From positions 186,001-250,000 of the forward strand of contig NZ_JBFMIA010000003.1 in the NCBI RefSeq assembly GCF_040801915.1: 64,000 nucleotides of DNA, in the 5' to 3' direction. The DNA is from Jeotgalibacillus marinus (lineage in GTDB: Bacteria; Bacillota; Bacilli; Bacillales; Jeotgalibacillaceae). Below the pieces are notes generated by a model, which was not told the DNA's origin, searched no databases, and worked only from the letters and a program-made list of their open reading frames with translations. Positions 34,130-42,979 of the stretch are shown one piece after another. A program made the translations under genes and the position numbers. Within the stretch, counting starts at the first letter, position 1. Every line of letters begins with the position of its first letter.

Positions 34130-35479
34130 TTACAGCTTATTCACTTGTTCAATAAATATGTCACCACGCACTTCAAATGTTGGATGCTGATCCCAACTAG
34201 CACAGGCTGGCGAAAGAAGAATAATATCTCCTTCATCTGATAGCTCGGCTGCGACTGAAACACTTTGTTCCACACCTTCTACTCTTTTTATGGTTTTGAT
34301 GCCAGCTTTTTGACCGAGTTCGATCATCTTTTGAGCCGTTTGACCGAAGACAACCATCGCTTTAACATTTGATAAATAAGGACCTAATTCATCAAACTCA
34401 TGGCCCCGGTCTAACCCACCGCATAATAAAATAGTTGGCGTATGAAACGCGTCAAGCGCACTTTTTGTTGCAAGCAAATTTGTTGCTTTTGAGTCATTAT
34501 AAAATTTTCGTCCCTGCCACTCTCGAACAAACTGTGTACGGTGTCGTACACCAGAGAATGTTGTTAAAACAGAATAAATAGCTTCATTGCTAACACCAGA
34601 TAGCTTTGATGCTCCAACTGCGGCCAATATATTTTCTAAATTATGCGCACCTGGTAAGACAATTTCTTCAACTTGAATGACTCTCTCTTGATTAAAATAA
34701 ATCGCATCGTCCTTTATATATAATCCGTTTTCTAGAATTTGAGTTGTCGAAAACGGAATGATCGTTGCTTTTGAGAAATTCACACGGTCCATCAGTTCAG
34801 GTTGATCAGTATTCACAATAAGAAAATCATCGGGTGTTTGATTACGGGTAATCGCAACCTTCGCTTCTACATACTCATTACGAGACGAATGGTAATCCAG
34901 ATGAGCTTCATAGATGTTTGTTATAATTGCGATTGTCGGGTTGAATTGGTCAATCCCCATCAATTGAAATGATGATAGTTCAACAACCATTGTTTCATCT
35001 TCAGTTACATGTTGTGCTACTTCACAAGCAACCGTTCCAATGTTCCCAGCCATATACACTGTTTGCTTATCTGCATTGATCATATGATGAACAAGCGTAG
35101 TCGTTGTCGTTTTCCCGTTTGTACCAGTAATTCCAATCATTTTCGATTCGTTAATTTGATAGGCAAGTTCAACTTCAGTTATCACAGGCAACCCTATTTC
35201 GATTGCACCTTTAATAAGATCATTCGTATAAGGTATTCCTGGGTTTTTCACGATAAATTCAAAGCCCTCATCAAGAAGTTCAACTGGGTGACTACCACAA
35301 ACAACTTTAATCCCTTCATCTAATAAAGTTTGTGCATCTTTATTTTCTGAAAGAGGCTTCCAGTCATTTACCGTGACAAACGCACCGAGACGGTGAAGGA
35401 GCAATGATGCAGCAACACCACTTTTCGCTAATCCAACAACTAATACCTTTTTATTTTGATATGTTGAAATGGATTTCAT
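34130..35479 (-). CDS. murD: UDP-N-acetylmuramoyl-L-alanine:D-glutamate ligase
   Basis: A 449-residue Mur ligase adding D-glutamate to UDP-MurNAc-L-Ala. The ATP loop GITGTNGKTTTTTLVHHM is at about 115-132. The DKATN-type motif YNDSKATN and the C-terminal LLSPACASWDQ are typical of MurD. It starts directly at the base after the mraY stop codon, with its Shine-Dalgarno inside mraY. Confidence 0.96.
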   Translation of the reverse strand: MKSISTYQNKKVLVVGLAKSGVAASLLLHRLGAFVTVNDWKPLSENKDAQTLLDEGIKVVCGSHPVELLDEGFEFIVKNPGIPYTNDLIKGAIEIGLPVITEVELAYQINESKMIGITGTNGKTTTTTLVHHMINADKQTVYMAGNIGTVACEVAQHVTEDETMVVELSSFQLMGIDQFNPTIAIITNIYEAHLDYHSSRNEYVEAKVAITRNQTPDDFLIVNTDQPELMDRVNFSKATIIPFSTTQILENGLYIKDDAIYFNQERVIQVEEIVLPGAHNLENILAAVGASKLSGVSNEAIYSVLTTFSGVRHRTQFVREWQGRKFYNDSKATNLLATKSALDAFHTPTILLCGGLDRGHEFDELGPYLSNVKAMVVFGQTAQKMIELGQKAGIKTIKRVEGVEQSVSVAAELSDEGDIILLSPACASWDQHPTFEVRGDIFIEQVNKL

Positions 35480-36454
35480 TTACCCCCACACTCCTATCAA
35501 GACACCTAATACACCACATATTAATCCTACTGACCAAAAAACAGTTACAACCTTCCACTCAGACCAACCAACAAGCTCAAAATGATGGTGCAGTGGGCTC
35601 ATCCTAAAAATACGTTTTCCAGTTAATTTAAATGATGTAACTTGCATTATGACTGATAACGTTTCAATTACGAACACTAGACCAATCAACAGTAACAATA
35701 CTTCTTGTTTGGCCAGTATGGAGACAGTAGCTACCGCTCCACCTAAAGCGAGTGAACCTGTATCACCCATAAACACTTTTGCTGGATGCGCGTTAAATAC
35801 TAAAAAGCCAAGAACAGCTCCAACGACTGCCATACAAAAAATTGCAACCGCAAGCTGCTCTTGTTGCCAAGCAATAATCGCAAATGCGCTAAAAGCAATT
35901 GCAGCGGTTCCAGATACTAAACCATCTAAACCATCTGTCAAATTGACAGCATTCGAAAAACCAACCAACCAAAAAATGACGAATCCTATATAGAGAAATC
36001 CTAGGTTCAGTTCAAATGAAGTAAATGGCACAGCAATCATCGATGAAAAGTCATTCGCTTGAAAGATTACATAAAAAATAATCGCAATAATGATTTGTCC
36101 AAGTAATTTTTGCTTAGACGTTAATCCTAAATTTCGTTTCATCACAACTTTAATAAAATCGTCTAAGAACCCTAAAACACCAAACGTGATCGTGACGAAA
36201 AGTAATAAAAAGACGGATACATTTAATTCACCATAAAAAGCGGCAATCGCAATCGTAGTGATTAGAATAGAAAACATAATAATGATTCCACCCATTGTAG
36301 GCGTACCGCTTTTTATTTGGTGAGATTGTGGTCCTTCTTCCCGAATACTTTGACCAAATTTCAACCTTCTTAAATACGGAATAAAAATAGGGGATACTGC
36401 AACGGTCGCAATAAATCCAGTGAATAAGGCAAGAAATATCGCCCAAATTGACAT
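35480..36454 (-). CDS. mraY: Phospho-N-acetylmuramoyl-pentapeptide transferase
   Basis: A 324-residue polytopic membrane enzyme that makes lipid I from UDP-MurNAc-pentapeptide and undecaprenyl phosphate. Ten hydrophobic segments are visible. Family motifs are SHQIKSGTPTMGG, the aspartates in LDDFIKV, NAVNLTDGLDGL, HPAKVFMGDTGSLALGG and the histidine-rich RMSPLHHHFEL. GGAGG lies upstream of the ATG. It starts a mraY-murD-spoVE unit with its own promoter. Confidence 0.97.
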   Translation of the reverse strand: MSIWAIFLALFTGFIATVAVSPIFIPYLRRLKFGQSIREEGPQSHQIKSGTPTMGGIIIMFSILITTIAIAAFYGELNVSVFLLLFVTITFGVLGFLDDFIKVVMKRNLGLTSKQKLLGQIIIAIIFYVIFQANDFSSMIAVPFTSFELNLGFLYIGFVIFWLVGFSNAVNLTDGLDGLVSGTAAIAFSAFAIIAWQQEQLAVAIFCMAVVGAVLGFLVFNAHPAKVFMGDTGSLALGGAVATVSILAKQEVLLLLIGLVFVIETLSVIMQVTSFKLTGKRIFRMSPLHHHFELVGWSEWKVVTVFWSVGLICGVLGVLIGVWG

Positions 36455-36549
36455 ACTTGTTCCTCCTTACAAATGCCTTTACCTATGTAATCATAAACAA
36501 AGTCATTGTACCATATCGTGGACCATCTTACTCGAAAAGACCCTATATA

Positions 36550-36578
36550 ATCATAGTAGGGAAATGAGTTAAGGTAAA
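36550..36578 (-). promoter_or_regulatory. Candidate promoter of mraY-murD-spoVE
   Basis: TTTACC (36573-36578), 17 bp, TATGAT (36550-36555) on the minus strand, about 95 bp before the mraY start codon. A second -10-like TACAAT lies closer but lacks a -35. Confidence 0.55.
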
Positions 36579-36680
36579 GTGTTATTTATTTTTAAAAATT
36601 GAAGTAGGCCTCAATCCTTGACTTTGCTATGAACTGTTGAAGGGAACGATACAAATTCTAACAGCAACAGGAGGCTATCA

Positions 36681-36766
36681 ATAAAAAAAGTGCTATTAGC
36701 CATTATTGACCAAAATGACACGGCGGCTACACCCTGCATCATGGTCAACTGCTAAAATAGCACTTT
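36681..36766 (-). terminator. Long hairpin terminator after murE
   Basis: Outer arms AAAGTGCTATT (36688-36697 and 36756-36766) and inner arms TTGACC/GGTCAA pair across about 80 nt. The minus strand ends in TTTTTTTATT. It lies 12 nt after the murE stop codon. It is longer than a normal terminator. Confidence 0.7.
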
Positions 36767-36777
36767 GTCATAAGAAT

Positions 36778-38265
36778 CTATTCGTTTGCGAGAAGTGAAT
36801 TGTTTGACTTTGTTAAAATTTCATAAGCAACTTTCTTATCGTCAAATGGAAGGGTCTGATCACCGATAATTTGAACTTTTTCATGTCCCTTACCTGCAAT
36901 TAAAATCACATCGTCTATTGCAGCTTGATTGATGGCAAATTCAATTGCTTCTCTTCGATCTGGTAAAACGGTGTACCGACATCCAACTACTCCCTGTTCC
37001 ATATCCTTAATAATTGCCGTAGGGGACTCACTTCTTGGATTATCTGAAGTAAAAATAACATCCGTTGCGTTGTCACACGCCACTTTAGCCATTAGTGGGC
37101 GCTTCGTTCGATCTCGATCCCCACCACACCCCACCACCACAAAAATTCGTTTCGCTTTCATCATAGCAATCGCTTGTAGCACATTCCGCAAACTGTCAGG
37201 TGTGTGTGCGTAGTCCACAATTACAGTAAATGTTTGTTTCGCTTCAACGAGTTCAAACCTACCTGGTACACTCGGCAACGTAGAAAGACCCTTTGCAATG
37301 TCACTAAGAGAAATCTTTTTTGCTACGGCTGTAGAAATAGCAGCGAGCGCATTGTAGACGTTAAAAACACCGACAACTGGAATGCCAATGGATGTTGATC
37401 CAATTGGTGTATGTACAGTAAAGGAAGTGTCGTGCCTCCCAAAATGGACATTACTTGCATAGACATCTGATTGCTCTGTTAAACCATAGGAAATAATATG
37501 TGCGGATGTTGATTGGCTAATCGTCGCAGAAAAAGGATCATCATTATTTATGATTGCAAATTTTGGATAGTTGGTAAAATGCTGATGACCTAGCTGAGAA
37601 AACAGTAAACTCTTGGACCATTTATAATGATCCATCGATCCATGATAGTCCAAATGGTCTTGAGTTAAGTTTGTAAAAACAGCAATATCGACATCACACC
37701 CGAACATTCTTCCCTGGGCAAGTCCATGAGAAGAAACTTCAATAATTGCTGTAGTCACCTTTTGTGATAAAAAATCCAGTAAAGTTTGTTGCAGCAGCAA
37801 ATTGTCTGGTGTGGTATTAAGCGCTTTTTTCGTGTGATTTCCTTGTTTCATATATAGCGTTCCAATGACACCCGTTTGTTCTCCCTCTTGACTAATAACA
37901 GATTCAATCATATGAGAGACAGTCGTTTTTCCATTTGTCCCTGTCACGCCAATCACATTCATGTTGTAACTAGGGTATTCATAAAATAAGTTAGTAATTT
38001 GTGCTAAGGCCTGCCTGAGATTACTGACTTGGACCACAGGAATAGGTAGAGTGAAGTCACGATCACATAAAATCGCAACTGCTCCGTTTAGAATTGCCTG
38101 GTCGATAAAATCCTTACCATCTGCCCGTCCACCCTTTAACGCTATAAACAGCGCGCCTGGATTTACGTCTTGGTGATGATGAGAGATCGATTGAATGACA
38201 GGATCGAAAGCCGGTCCTGTCATCTCATAAAAAGGCAAGCAACTTAATAACTCAGAAAGTCTCAT
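36778..38265 (-). CDS. murE: UDP-N-acetylmuramoyl-L-alanyl-D-glutamate:meso-diaminopimelate ligase
   Basis: A 495-residue Mur ligase. The ATP loop TGTNGKTT is at 108-115. The DNPR motif (FTSDNPRSES), which marks diaminopimelate-adding enzymes, is present, so the cell wall should be meso-DAP type. The start is ATG 38265 (MRLSELLS) with AGGAG upstream; a seven-residue longer reading is less likely. It follows spoVD by 73 nt. Confidence 0.96.
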   Translation of the reverse strand: MRLSELLSCLPFYEMTGPAFDPVIQSISHHHQDVNPGALFIALKGGRADGKDFIDQAILNGAVAILCDRDFTLPIPVVQVSNLRQALAQITNLFYEYPSYNMNVIGVTGTNGKTTVSHMIESVISQEGEQTGVIGTLYMKQGNHTKKALNTTPDNLLLQQTLLDFLSQKVTTAIIEVSSHGLAQGRMFGCDVDIAVFTNLTQDHLDYHGSMDHYKWSKSLLFSQLGHQHFTNYPKFAIINNDDPFSATISQSTSAHIISYGLTEQSDVYASNVHFGRHDTSFTVHTPIGSTSIGIPVVGVFNVYNALAAISTAVAKKISLSDIAKGLSTLPSVPGRFELVEAKQTFTVIVDYAHTPDSLRNVLQAIAMMKAKRIFVVVGCGGDRDRTKRPLMAKVACDNATDVIFTSDNPRSESPTAIIKDMEQGVVGCRYTVLPDRREAIEFAINQAAIDDVILIAGKGHEKVQIIGDQTLPFDDKKVAYEILTKSNNSLLANE

Positions 38266-38294
38266 CTTTTCAACTCCTAACTCCAATACATAAC

Positions 38295-38315
38295 AAACTA
38301 CTTATATTGTAGTTT
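38295..38315. repeat. Small dyad in the spoVD-murE gap
   Basis: AAACTAC-TTATATT-GTAGTTT, perfect 7-bp arms, overlaps a -10-like TACAAT on the minus strand just before murE. It could be an operator or a weak hairpin. Confidence 0.35.
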
Positions 38316-38338
38316 AAAATTGATTCCAATTCCATCCC

Positions 38339-40264
38339 TTACTCTTCATCCCCCATCATAATTCGAATAGTTGATCCTTCATTCACTGTCACTTTTGGAC
38401 CTGGCGATTGTTCAATGACTATATCTCCAGTTCCTTGTATGTCCAATTCTAACGGCAATAGCACTTCTTTTAGTTCTTTAGTCGTCATACCAATAAAATC
38501 TGGCACGGTATACGTTATAGGGTCAGGCCAACGATACTCTTTCTCCACTTGCGTCTCTCTAGGTTCGACACCTAACACGCCTAATCCATCTTCTAAAATA
38601 TTTCCTACGATCGGAGCAGCTACTACGCCTCCAAATTGAACTGTATTTTTAGGGTGATCAATCGCTACATAAACGATCAGTTCAGGATCATCACTTGGGG
38701 CAAATCCAATAAAAGAAACAATGTAGCTATCTTCCATATATTGACCGTCTTCTACTTTTTGAGCGGTTCCCGTTTTCCCGCCTACCCTGTACATATCAAC
38801 AAATGCCCCTCTACCGGTACCTTGAGCAACGACTGTTTCTAAGGCTTCACGCACTTGTTTTGACGTGTCTTCAGATATAACTCTTCTTTTTATGTCTGGC
38901 TCTATTTCCTCAACGGTTTCACCGCTCTCTGGATCAACCCACTTTTTAGCGATATATGGAGTAGGTAGATACCCACCATTGACTGCTGCTGAAACTGCTG
39001 TAATTTGTTGAATGGGTGTGACCGATACACCTTGACCAAATGCTGTGGTCGCTAACTCAAGAGGTCCTACTTCGTCTAGTGGAAATAGGATTCCGCTTGA
39101 TTCACCTTGCAAATCAATCCCCGTTTTTTCACCAAAGCCAAATTTATCAATATAACTAAACAGTGTATCTTCACCTAAACGATTTCCCATTTCAACAAAT
39201 CCTGGGTTACATGAGTTTTGTACAACTTCTAAAAAAGTTTGTTGTCCATGACCATCACGGTCCCAGCAACGCAGTCGGGTCCCAGCTATTTCCACATGAC
39301 CTGGATCATAAAATTCATCCTTATTAAGATCCACCTTGCCTTCTTCTAGTGCAGCAGCAAGCGTAATTATTTTAAAGGTGGAACCAGGCTCGTATGTACT
39401 CCAAATAGGTAAAATACGATTATAAATCTCAGGGGTTGTTTCTTGGTAAGATAATGGATGAAAATCTGGTCTACTAGCCATCCCAAGTATTTCTCCAGTC
39501 TTTGGATCCATCGCTATGGCGAGCATTTGGTCTGGATCGTATTCTATTTGAGCGTTCGTCAATTCACGTTCTAATATTGTTTGAATTCGTTCATCAATCG
39601 TTAAATACAAATCATTCCCATCCGTTGGCGTATTATATTGCGCGGTCATGTCTTCCATATCTTGTCCTTTTGCGTCTGTGTAAAAATCAATTGTTCCATT
39701 CTCTCCCTTAAGCATATCATCATGCATGAGCTCCAGGCCTGACAAACCTTGGTTATCCACACCAATAAACCCAAGCACATGGGACAGTGAACGATCATTT
39801 GGATATTGCCGTTCATAATCATCAGCAATGAATACACCTGCTAATTCTGCGTCCTCTATTTGCCGAACTTGTTCAAAGGATAGCTTACGTCCTTCAGGGT
39901 GTATTTTTTCCATGTAACTTGGCTTTTCAATGTATTCTAGCGCTTTTTCTTCAGGCATATTCAAAATCTCAGCTAGCGCCTTTGCTGTCGCTGCTCTGTC
40001 TTCAATTTGTCTTGGAATGATAAAAACACTCGGTGCAAGCTTGTTCGTTACAATAATCTCACCATTTCGATCATAAATCGTTCCTCGTTGTGCTTCCATA
40101 GGCAACTCTCTACTCCAACTGTCCAATGCCTTCGTTAAAAGTGTGTTATGAGAAACAAATTGAACGATAAACATTCGTGTGGTCATAATCAAGATGATGG
40201 CAGAGAACAACATCAAAGCAATAATCAACCTTTTACGTATGGTACGAATCGATGGCTTTTTCAA
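38339..40264 (-). CDS. spoVD: SpoVD, sporulation-specific class B penicillin-binding protein
   Basis: A 641-residue transpeptidase. One N-terminal transmembrane segment (about 12-33), a PBP dimerisation domain, then a transpeptidase domain with STFK at 295-298 and KTGTAQK. A single C-terminal PASTA domain begins at about residue 585 (YTVPDFIGMTTKELKE), as in SpoVD; PbpB upstream has two. It makes spore cortex with SpoVE. The start codon is TTG at 40264, with AGGAGG 10 nt upstream. A sigma-E-like promoter precedes it. Confidence 0.94.
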   Translation of the reverse strand: MKKPSIRTIRKRLIIALMLFSAIILIMTTRMFIVQFVSHNTLLTKALDSWSRELPMEAQRGTIYDRNGEIIVTNKLAPSVFIIPRQIEDRAATAKALAEILNMPEEKALEYIEKPSYMEKIHPEGRKLSFEQVRQIEDAELAGVFIADDYERQYPNDRSLSHVLGFIGVDNQGLSGLELMHDDMLKGENGTIDFYTDAKGQDMEDMTAQYNTPTDGNDLYLTIDERIQTILERELTNAQIEYDPDQMLAIAMDPKTGEILGMASRPDFHPLSYQETTPEIYNRILPIWSTYEPGSTFKIITLAAALEEGKVDLNKDEFYDPGHVEIAGTRLRCWDRDGHGQQTFLEVVQNSCNPGFVEMGNRLGEDTLFSYIDKFGFGEKTGIDLQGESSGILFPLDEVGPLELATTAFGQGVSVTPIQQITAVSAAVNGGYLPTPYIAKKWVDPESGETVEEIEPDIKRRVISEDTSKQVREALETVVAQGTGRGAFVDMYRVGGKTGTAQKVEDGQYMEDSYIVSFIGFAPSDDPELIVYVAIDHPKNTVQFGGVVAAPIVGNILEDGLGVLGVEPRETQVEKEYRWPDPITYTVPDFIGMTTKELKEVLLPLELDIQGTGDIVIEQSPGPKVTVNEGSTIRIMMGDEE

Positions 40265-40296
40265 GGAGCAATATCCTCCTATAATGTGATACCTTC

Positions 40297-40325
40297 ACTA
40301 TATGAGTTCAAAAAGATGGACATGA
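40297..40325 (-). promoter_or_regulatory. Sigma-E-like promoter of spoVD
   Basis: On the minus strand TCATGTC (40319-40325, 5 of 7 to KMATATT), 14 bp, then CATATAGT (40297-40304, 7 of 8 to CATACAnT). spoVD is sigma-E dependent in B. subtilis. Confidence 0.6.
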
Positions 40326-40368
40326 CAAAAAACATTTTCTAAACAAGTTGCTTGCTTAGAAAATGTTT
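40326..40368 (-). terminator. Terminator of mraZ-rsmH-ftsL-pbpB
   Basis: A 13-bp perfect stem (40330-40342 with 40356-40368) followed by TTTTTTG on the minus strand, about 75 nt after pbpB. The spoVD promoter begins right after it. Confidence 0.85.
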
Positions 40369-40444
40369 GTCTACGGCCAATGAAGCTATTGCTTCCTCCC
40401 AGCCAGAACAGGCTATTATCGGGTCGTTTAGTTTGGAAAAATTC

Positions 40445-42604
40445 TTATGTTTCTTCATCATGTGTTTTGAAAGAAACCATTAACTGTTCGTCTCCTGATA
40501 AAGGTGTATCAGCTTTGATGCTTTGATTTGTCGCATATCCCGAGCCTGACGTACTTAGTTCAAGTCCGGCAAGCATCGCTACTTTTGTCACGTCACGCAC
40601 GGACCAATTAGTTAAATCTGGGATCGATAGGTCACCATCTGTCAACAAAACGACACGCTCTCCATCTAGTAGTGATGTTTCACTAGATGATTGGTCTACA
40701 ACGGTTGAACCATCGCCTAAAACAACTGGAGTGAGTCCTGCTTGTTCAAGAGAAACCTTTGCGTCTTCAACATTCTCACCTACTAAATCTTGCACTTCAA
40801 CGGTTTCCTTAGAAGGCACTTCGGCAGATTCGATATTTAAATATTTAAGACTATTTAACATTACAGGATTAAACACTTTTGAAACAGGCACAGATCCGAG
40901 CTCTCCCTCTGGTAGAGTTGGTTGTTGAATGGCAATATAAACGATTAATTCTGGGTCATCAGCTGGTGCCATACCCATAAAGGAAAACAAATAATTGTCT
41001 TGCCCTGTCATATAACCACCTTTATCAAGATCTGGAATTTGAGCTTGCCCTGACTTTCCTGCTACATCATAGCCTTGAATAGCAAATGGTTGACCCGTCC
41101 CAACCTCTGATGTAACAGTAGATGCTAAAACGTCTCGAACTTGCTCGGCGGTTTCTTTTGAGATTGGTTCACCCACCACTTCAGGTTCACTTTCATGGAC
41201 TGTTTCTCCTGTATTTGGATCGACTATTTTGGAGATTACATGAGGCTTCATCATCTTACCATCGTTTGCAATTGCTGTTTCAGCTTGAATCATCTGAAGC
41301 GGTGTGACGGTTGTACCTTGTCCAAAAATCGTTGTCACTTTTTCAACTGGGTAATTATAGAGGATATTCCCTGCTGCTTCATTCGGCAAGTCAACCCCTG
41401 TTTTAGAGCCAAATCCAAACGCCTTTAAGTAGGATTCAAATGTATTTTCACCCATCTTTTCAAGAAGATAAGCAAAAGCGACGTTTGATGAACGCTGTAC
41501 TCCTTCAAGGTAACTGATTGTCCCCCAACCAGCACCATAATTATGATCACGTATCGTTTGATCTAACACTTGATAAGTCCCTGATTCAAACGCGTCATTC
41601 GGATCAAAAACGTCTTCTTCGATGGCCGCAGCTAATGAGAACGTCTTAAACGAAGATCCTGGTTCGAAAGTACTTTCAACGATATCATTGAGCCAATTTT
41701 CAAGACCTTCTCTTGTATCAGGATCAAACGTCGGTCGTTGACTCATCGCGAAAATTTCACCTGTTTTCACGTTTACAACGACTCCAACCATTTTTTCCGG
41801 ACTGTATTCATCGGCAACTTGGCTCATTGCATCTTCTAAAAACGTTTGAATTTTTTTATCTAACGTCAAATACACGTCATGACCATCTTCCGCTTCCACA
41901 ACTGATTTTTTACCGGTTGGCAATAAAAAATCACTTGCATCTTCTTGAGACTTCAGAGAACCGTCTGTTCCTTTTAAGTATTTATTGAGGCTTTGTTCAA
42001 TCCCCATTTCGCCTACCGTTTTAATTGTTCTACCTTCTTCATTTTCTTCTGATTTGGTAAAGCCAATTAAATGGGAAGAAAAAATTCCATTCGGATAAAA
42101 TCGCTTAAGTGATGGTGTAAAGAGAATACCAGGTAGTTCTTCTTTTTCAATTTTCATTTTGAATTCTAGTGGAATATCTTTTCCTTCTGATCCAAATTCG
42201 ATCTGTTTTTTGTCAGAATTCAATCGTTCAAGAATTTCTTCCTCGGAAAGATCAATATATTTTGCTAGGATTTCAGCTGTTTTTTCAGGATCATCAACAT
42301 GTTGCGGATTATCTTCATTTGTCGTTAAATCTTCATCGAGTACAGCAACGAGTTTATAAGTCTGTGCATCTTCTGCAATGACTTCACCATTTGTATCAAG
42401 AATTTTCCCTCTTTCTGCTTCTAAAATCTGCTCTCTTTCGTACTGTGATTGAGCTCGAGCAGCCAAATCTACGCCTTCTAGCTCACCCGTGATTTGAAGT
42501 GTCGAAAACCTTGTAAGTAAAGCAAAAAAGAGAGCACCAAATACTATAAATAAAAGGTAGGCTCCCCAATTTTGTTTTAGTGCTCGAATGATTTTCACGC
42601 TCAT
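40445..42604 (-). CDS. pbpB: PBP 2B, essential divisome transpeptidase
   Basis: A 719-residue class B PBP. One transmembrane segment (about 15-33), PBP dimerisation domain, transpeptidase with SSFK at 317-320 and SSN in QRSSNVAF. Two PASTA domains follow at about 600-719. The third active-site motif reads K-S-G-Q (AGKSGQAQIP) where many homologues have K-T/S-G-T. It crosslinks septal peptidoglycan and is essential in B. subtilis. It overlaps ftsL by 4 nt. Confidence 0.95.
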   Translation of the reverse strand: MSVKIIRALKQNWGAYLLFIVFGALFFALLTRFSTLQITGELEGVDLAARAQSQYEREQILEAERGKILDTNGEVIAEDAQTYKLVAVLDEDLTTNEDNPQHVDDPEKTAEILAKYIDLSEEEILERLNSDKKQIEFGSEGKDIPLEFKMKIEKEELPGILFTPSLKRFYPNGIFSSHLIGFTKSEENEEGRTIKTVGEMGIEQSLNKYLKGTDGSLKSQEDASDFLLPTGKKSVVEAEDGHDVYLTLDKKIQTFLEDAMSQVADEYSPEKMVGVVVNVKTGEIFAMSQRPTFDPDTREGLENWLNDIVESTFEPGSSFKTFSLAAAIEEDVFDPNDAFESGTYQVLDQTIRDHNYGAGWGTISYLEGVQRSSNVAFAYLLEKMGENTFESYLKAFGFGSKTGVDLPNEAAGNILYNYPVEKVTTIFGQGTTVTPLQMIQAETAIANDGKMMKPHVISKIVDPNTGETVHESEPEVVGEPISKETAEQVRDVLASTVTSEVGTGQPFAIQGYDVAGKSGQAQIPDLDKGGYMTGQDNYLFSFMGMAPADDPELIVYIAIQQPTLPEGELGSVPVSKVFNPVMLNSLKYLNIESAEVPSKETVEVQDLVGENVEDAKVSLEQAGLTPVVLGDGSTVVDQSSSETSLLDGERVVLLTDGDLSIPDLTNWSVRDVTKVAMLAGLELSTSGSGYATNQSIKADTPLSGDEQLMVSFKTHDEET

Positions 42605-42957
42605 GGCTGTGTTACGCCCTTCACTTTATTTTCATCTAGAGTAAGACCAAGTTCTTTCGCCTTTTCCAATACACGTTCAGGTGTAGTCTTCTGGCTGATT
42701 TGGGTGGAGTGGTCTTTGTTAATATTTTGTTGATCAACAATTTTGGATTCGAGAGCTTGAATATCTTTGTTCGTTTGATATATCTCTGCTTGAGTATAAA
42801 TGACTTGAACACTCGCAAAAAGGATAAATGCAATAAAACCAATTGCTAGTATCTTTTCACCTAGTGTAAACCTTGAAGATTGATCCTTTATAACCCGTAC
42901 TCGCTTTACTTTTTCAACTTGTTGTTGCTCCTTCAGTTGCCTTGCTGAGCTTACCAT
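42601..42957 (-). CDS. ftsL: FtsL, divisome bitopic protein
   Basis: A 118-residue protein. The basic cytoplasmic N-terminus (about 1-38), one transmembrane helix (about 38-57) and an extracytoplasmic leucine-zipper coiled coil (IYQTNKDIQALESKIVDQQ) are as expected. It associates with DivIC and DivIB. The gene lies between rsmH and pbpB with a 4-nt overlap to pbpB. Confidence 0.92.
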   Translation of the reverse strand: MVSSARQLKEQQQVEKVKRVRVIKDQSSRFTLGEKILAIGFIAFILFASVQVIYTQAEIYQTNKDIQALESKIVDQQNINKDHSTQISQKTTPERVLEKAKELGLTLDENKVKGVTQP

Positions 42958-42979
42958 CCTAATTCCCCCCTCTTAACGA

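Larger units (their letters stand above)
36455..36777. other. 323-bp gap between murE and mraY
   Basis: No gene is visible. It holds a long terminator hairpin after murE (36681-36766) and a candidate promoter for mraY (36550-36578). In B. subtilis murE and mraY are nearly adjacent, so this gap marks a split of the mur operon. Confidence 0.7.

Noticed and set aside
36929..37398. Plus-strand frames inside murE
   Set aside because: They are antisense to conserved Mur ligase motifs and lack start signals.
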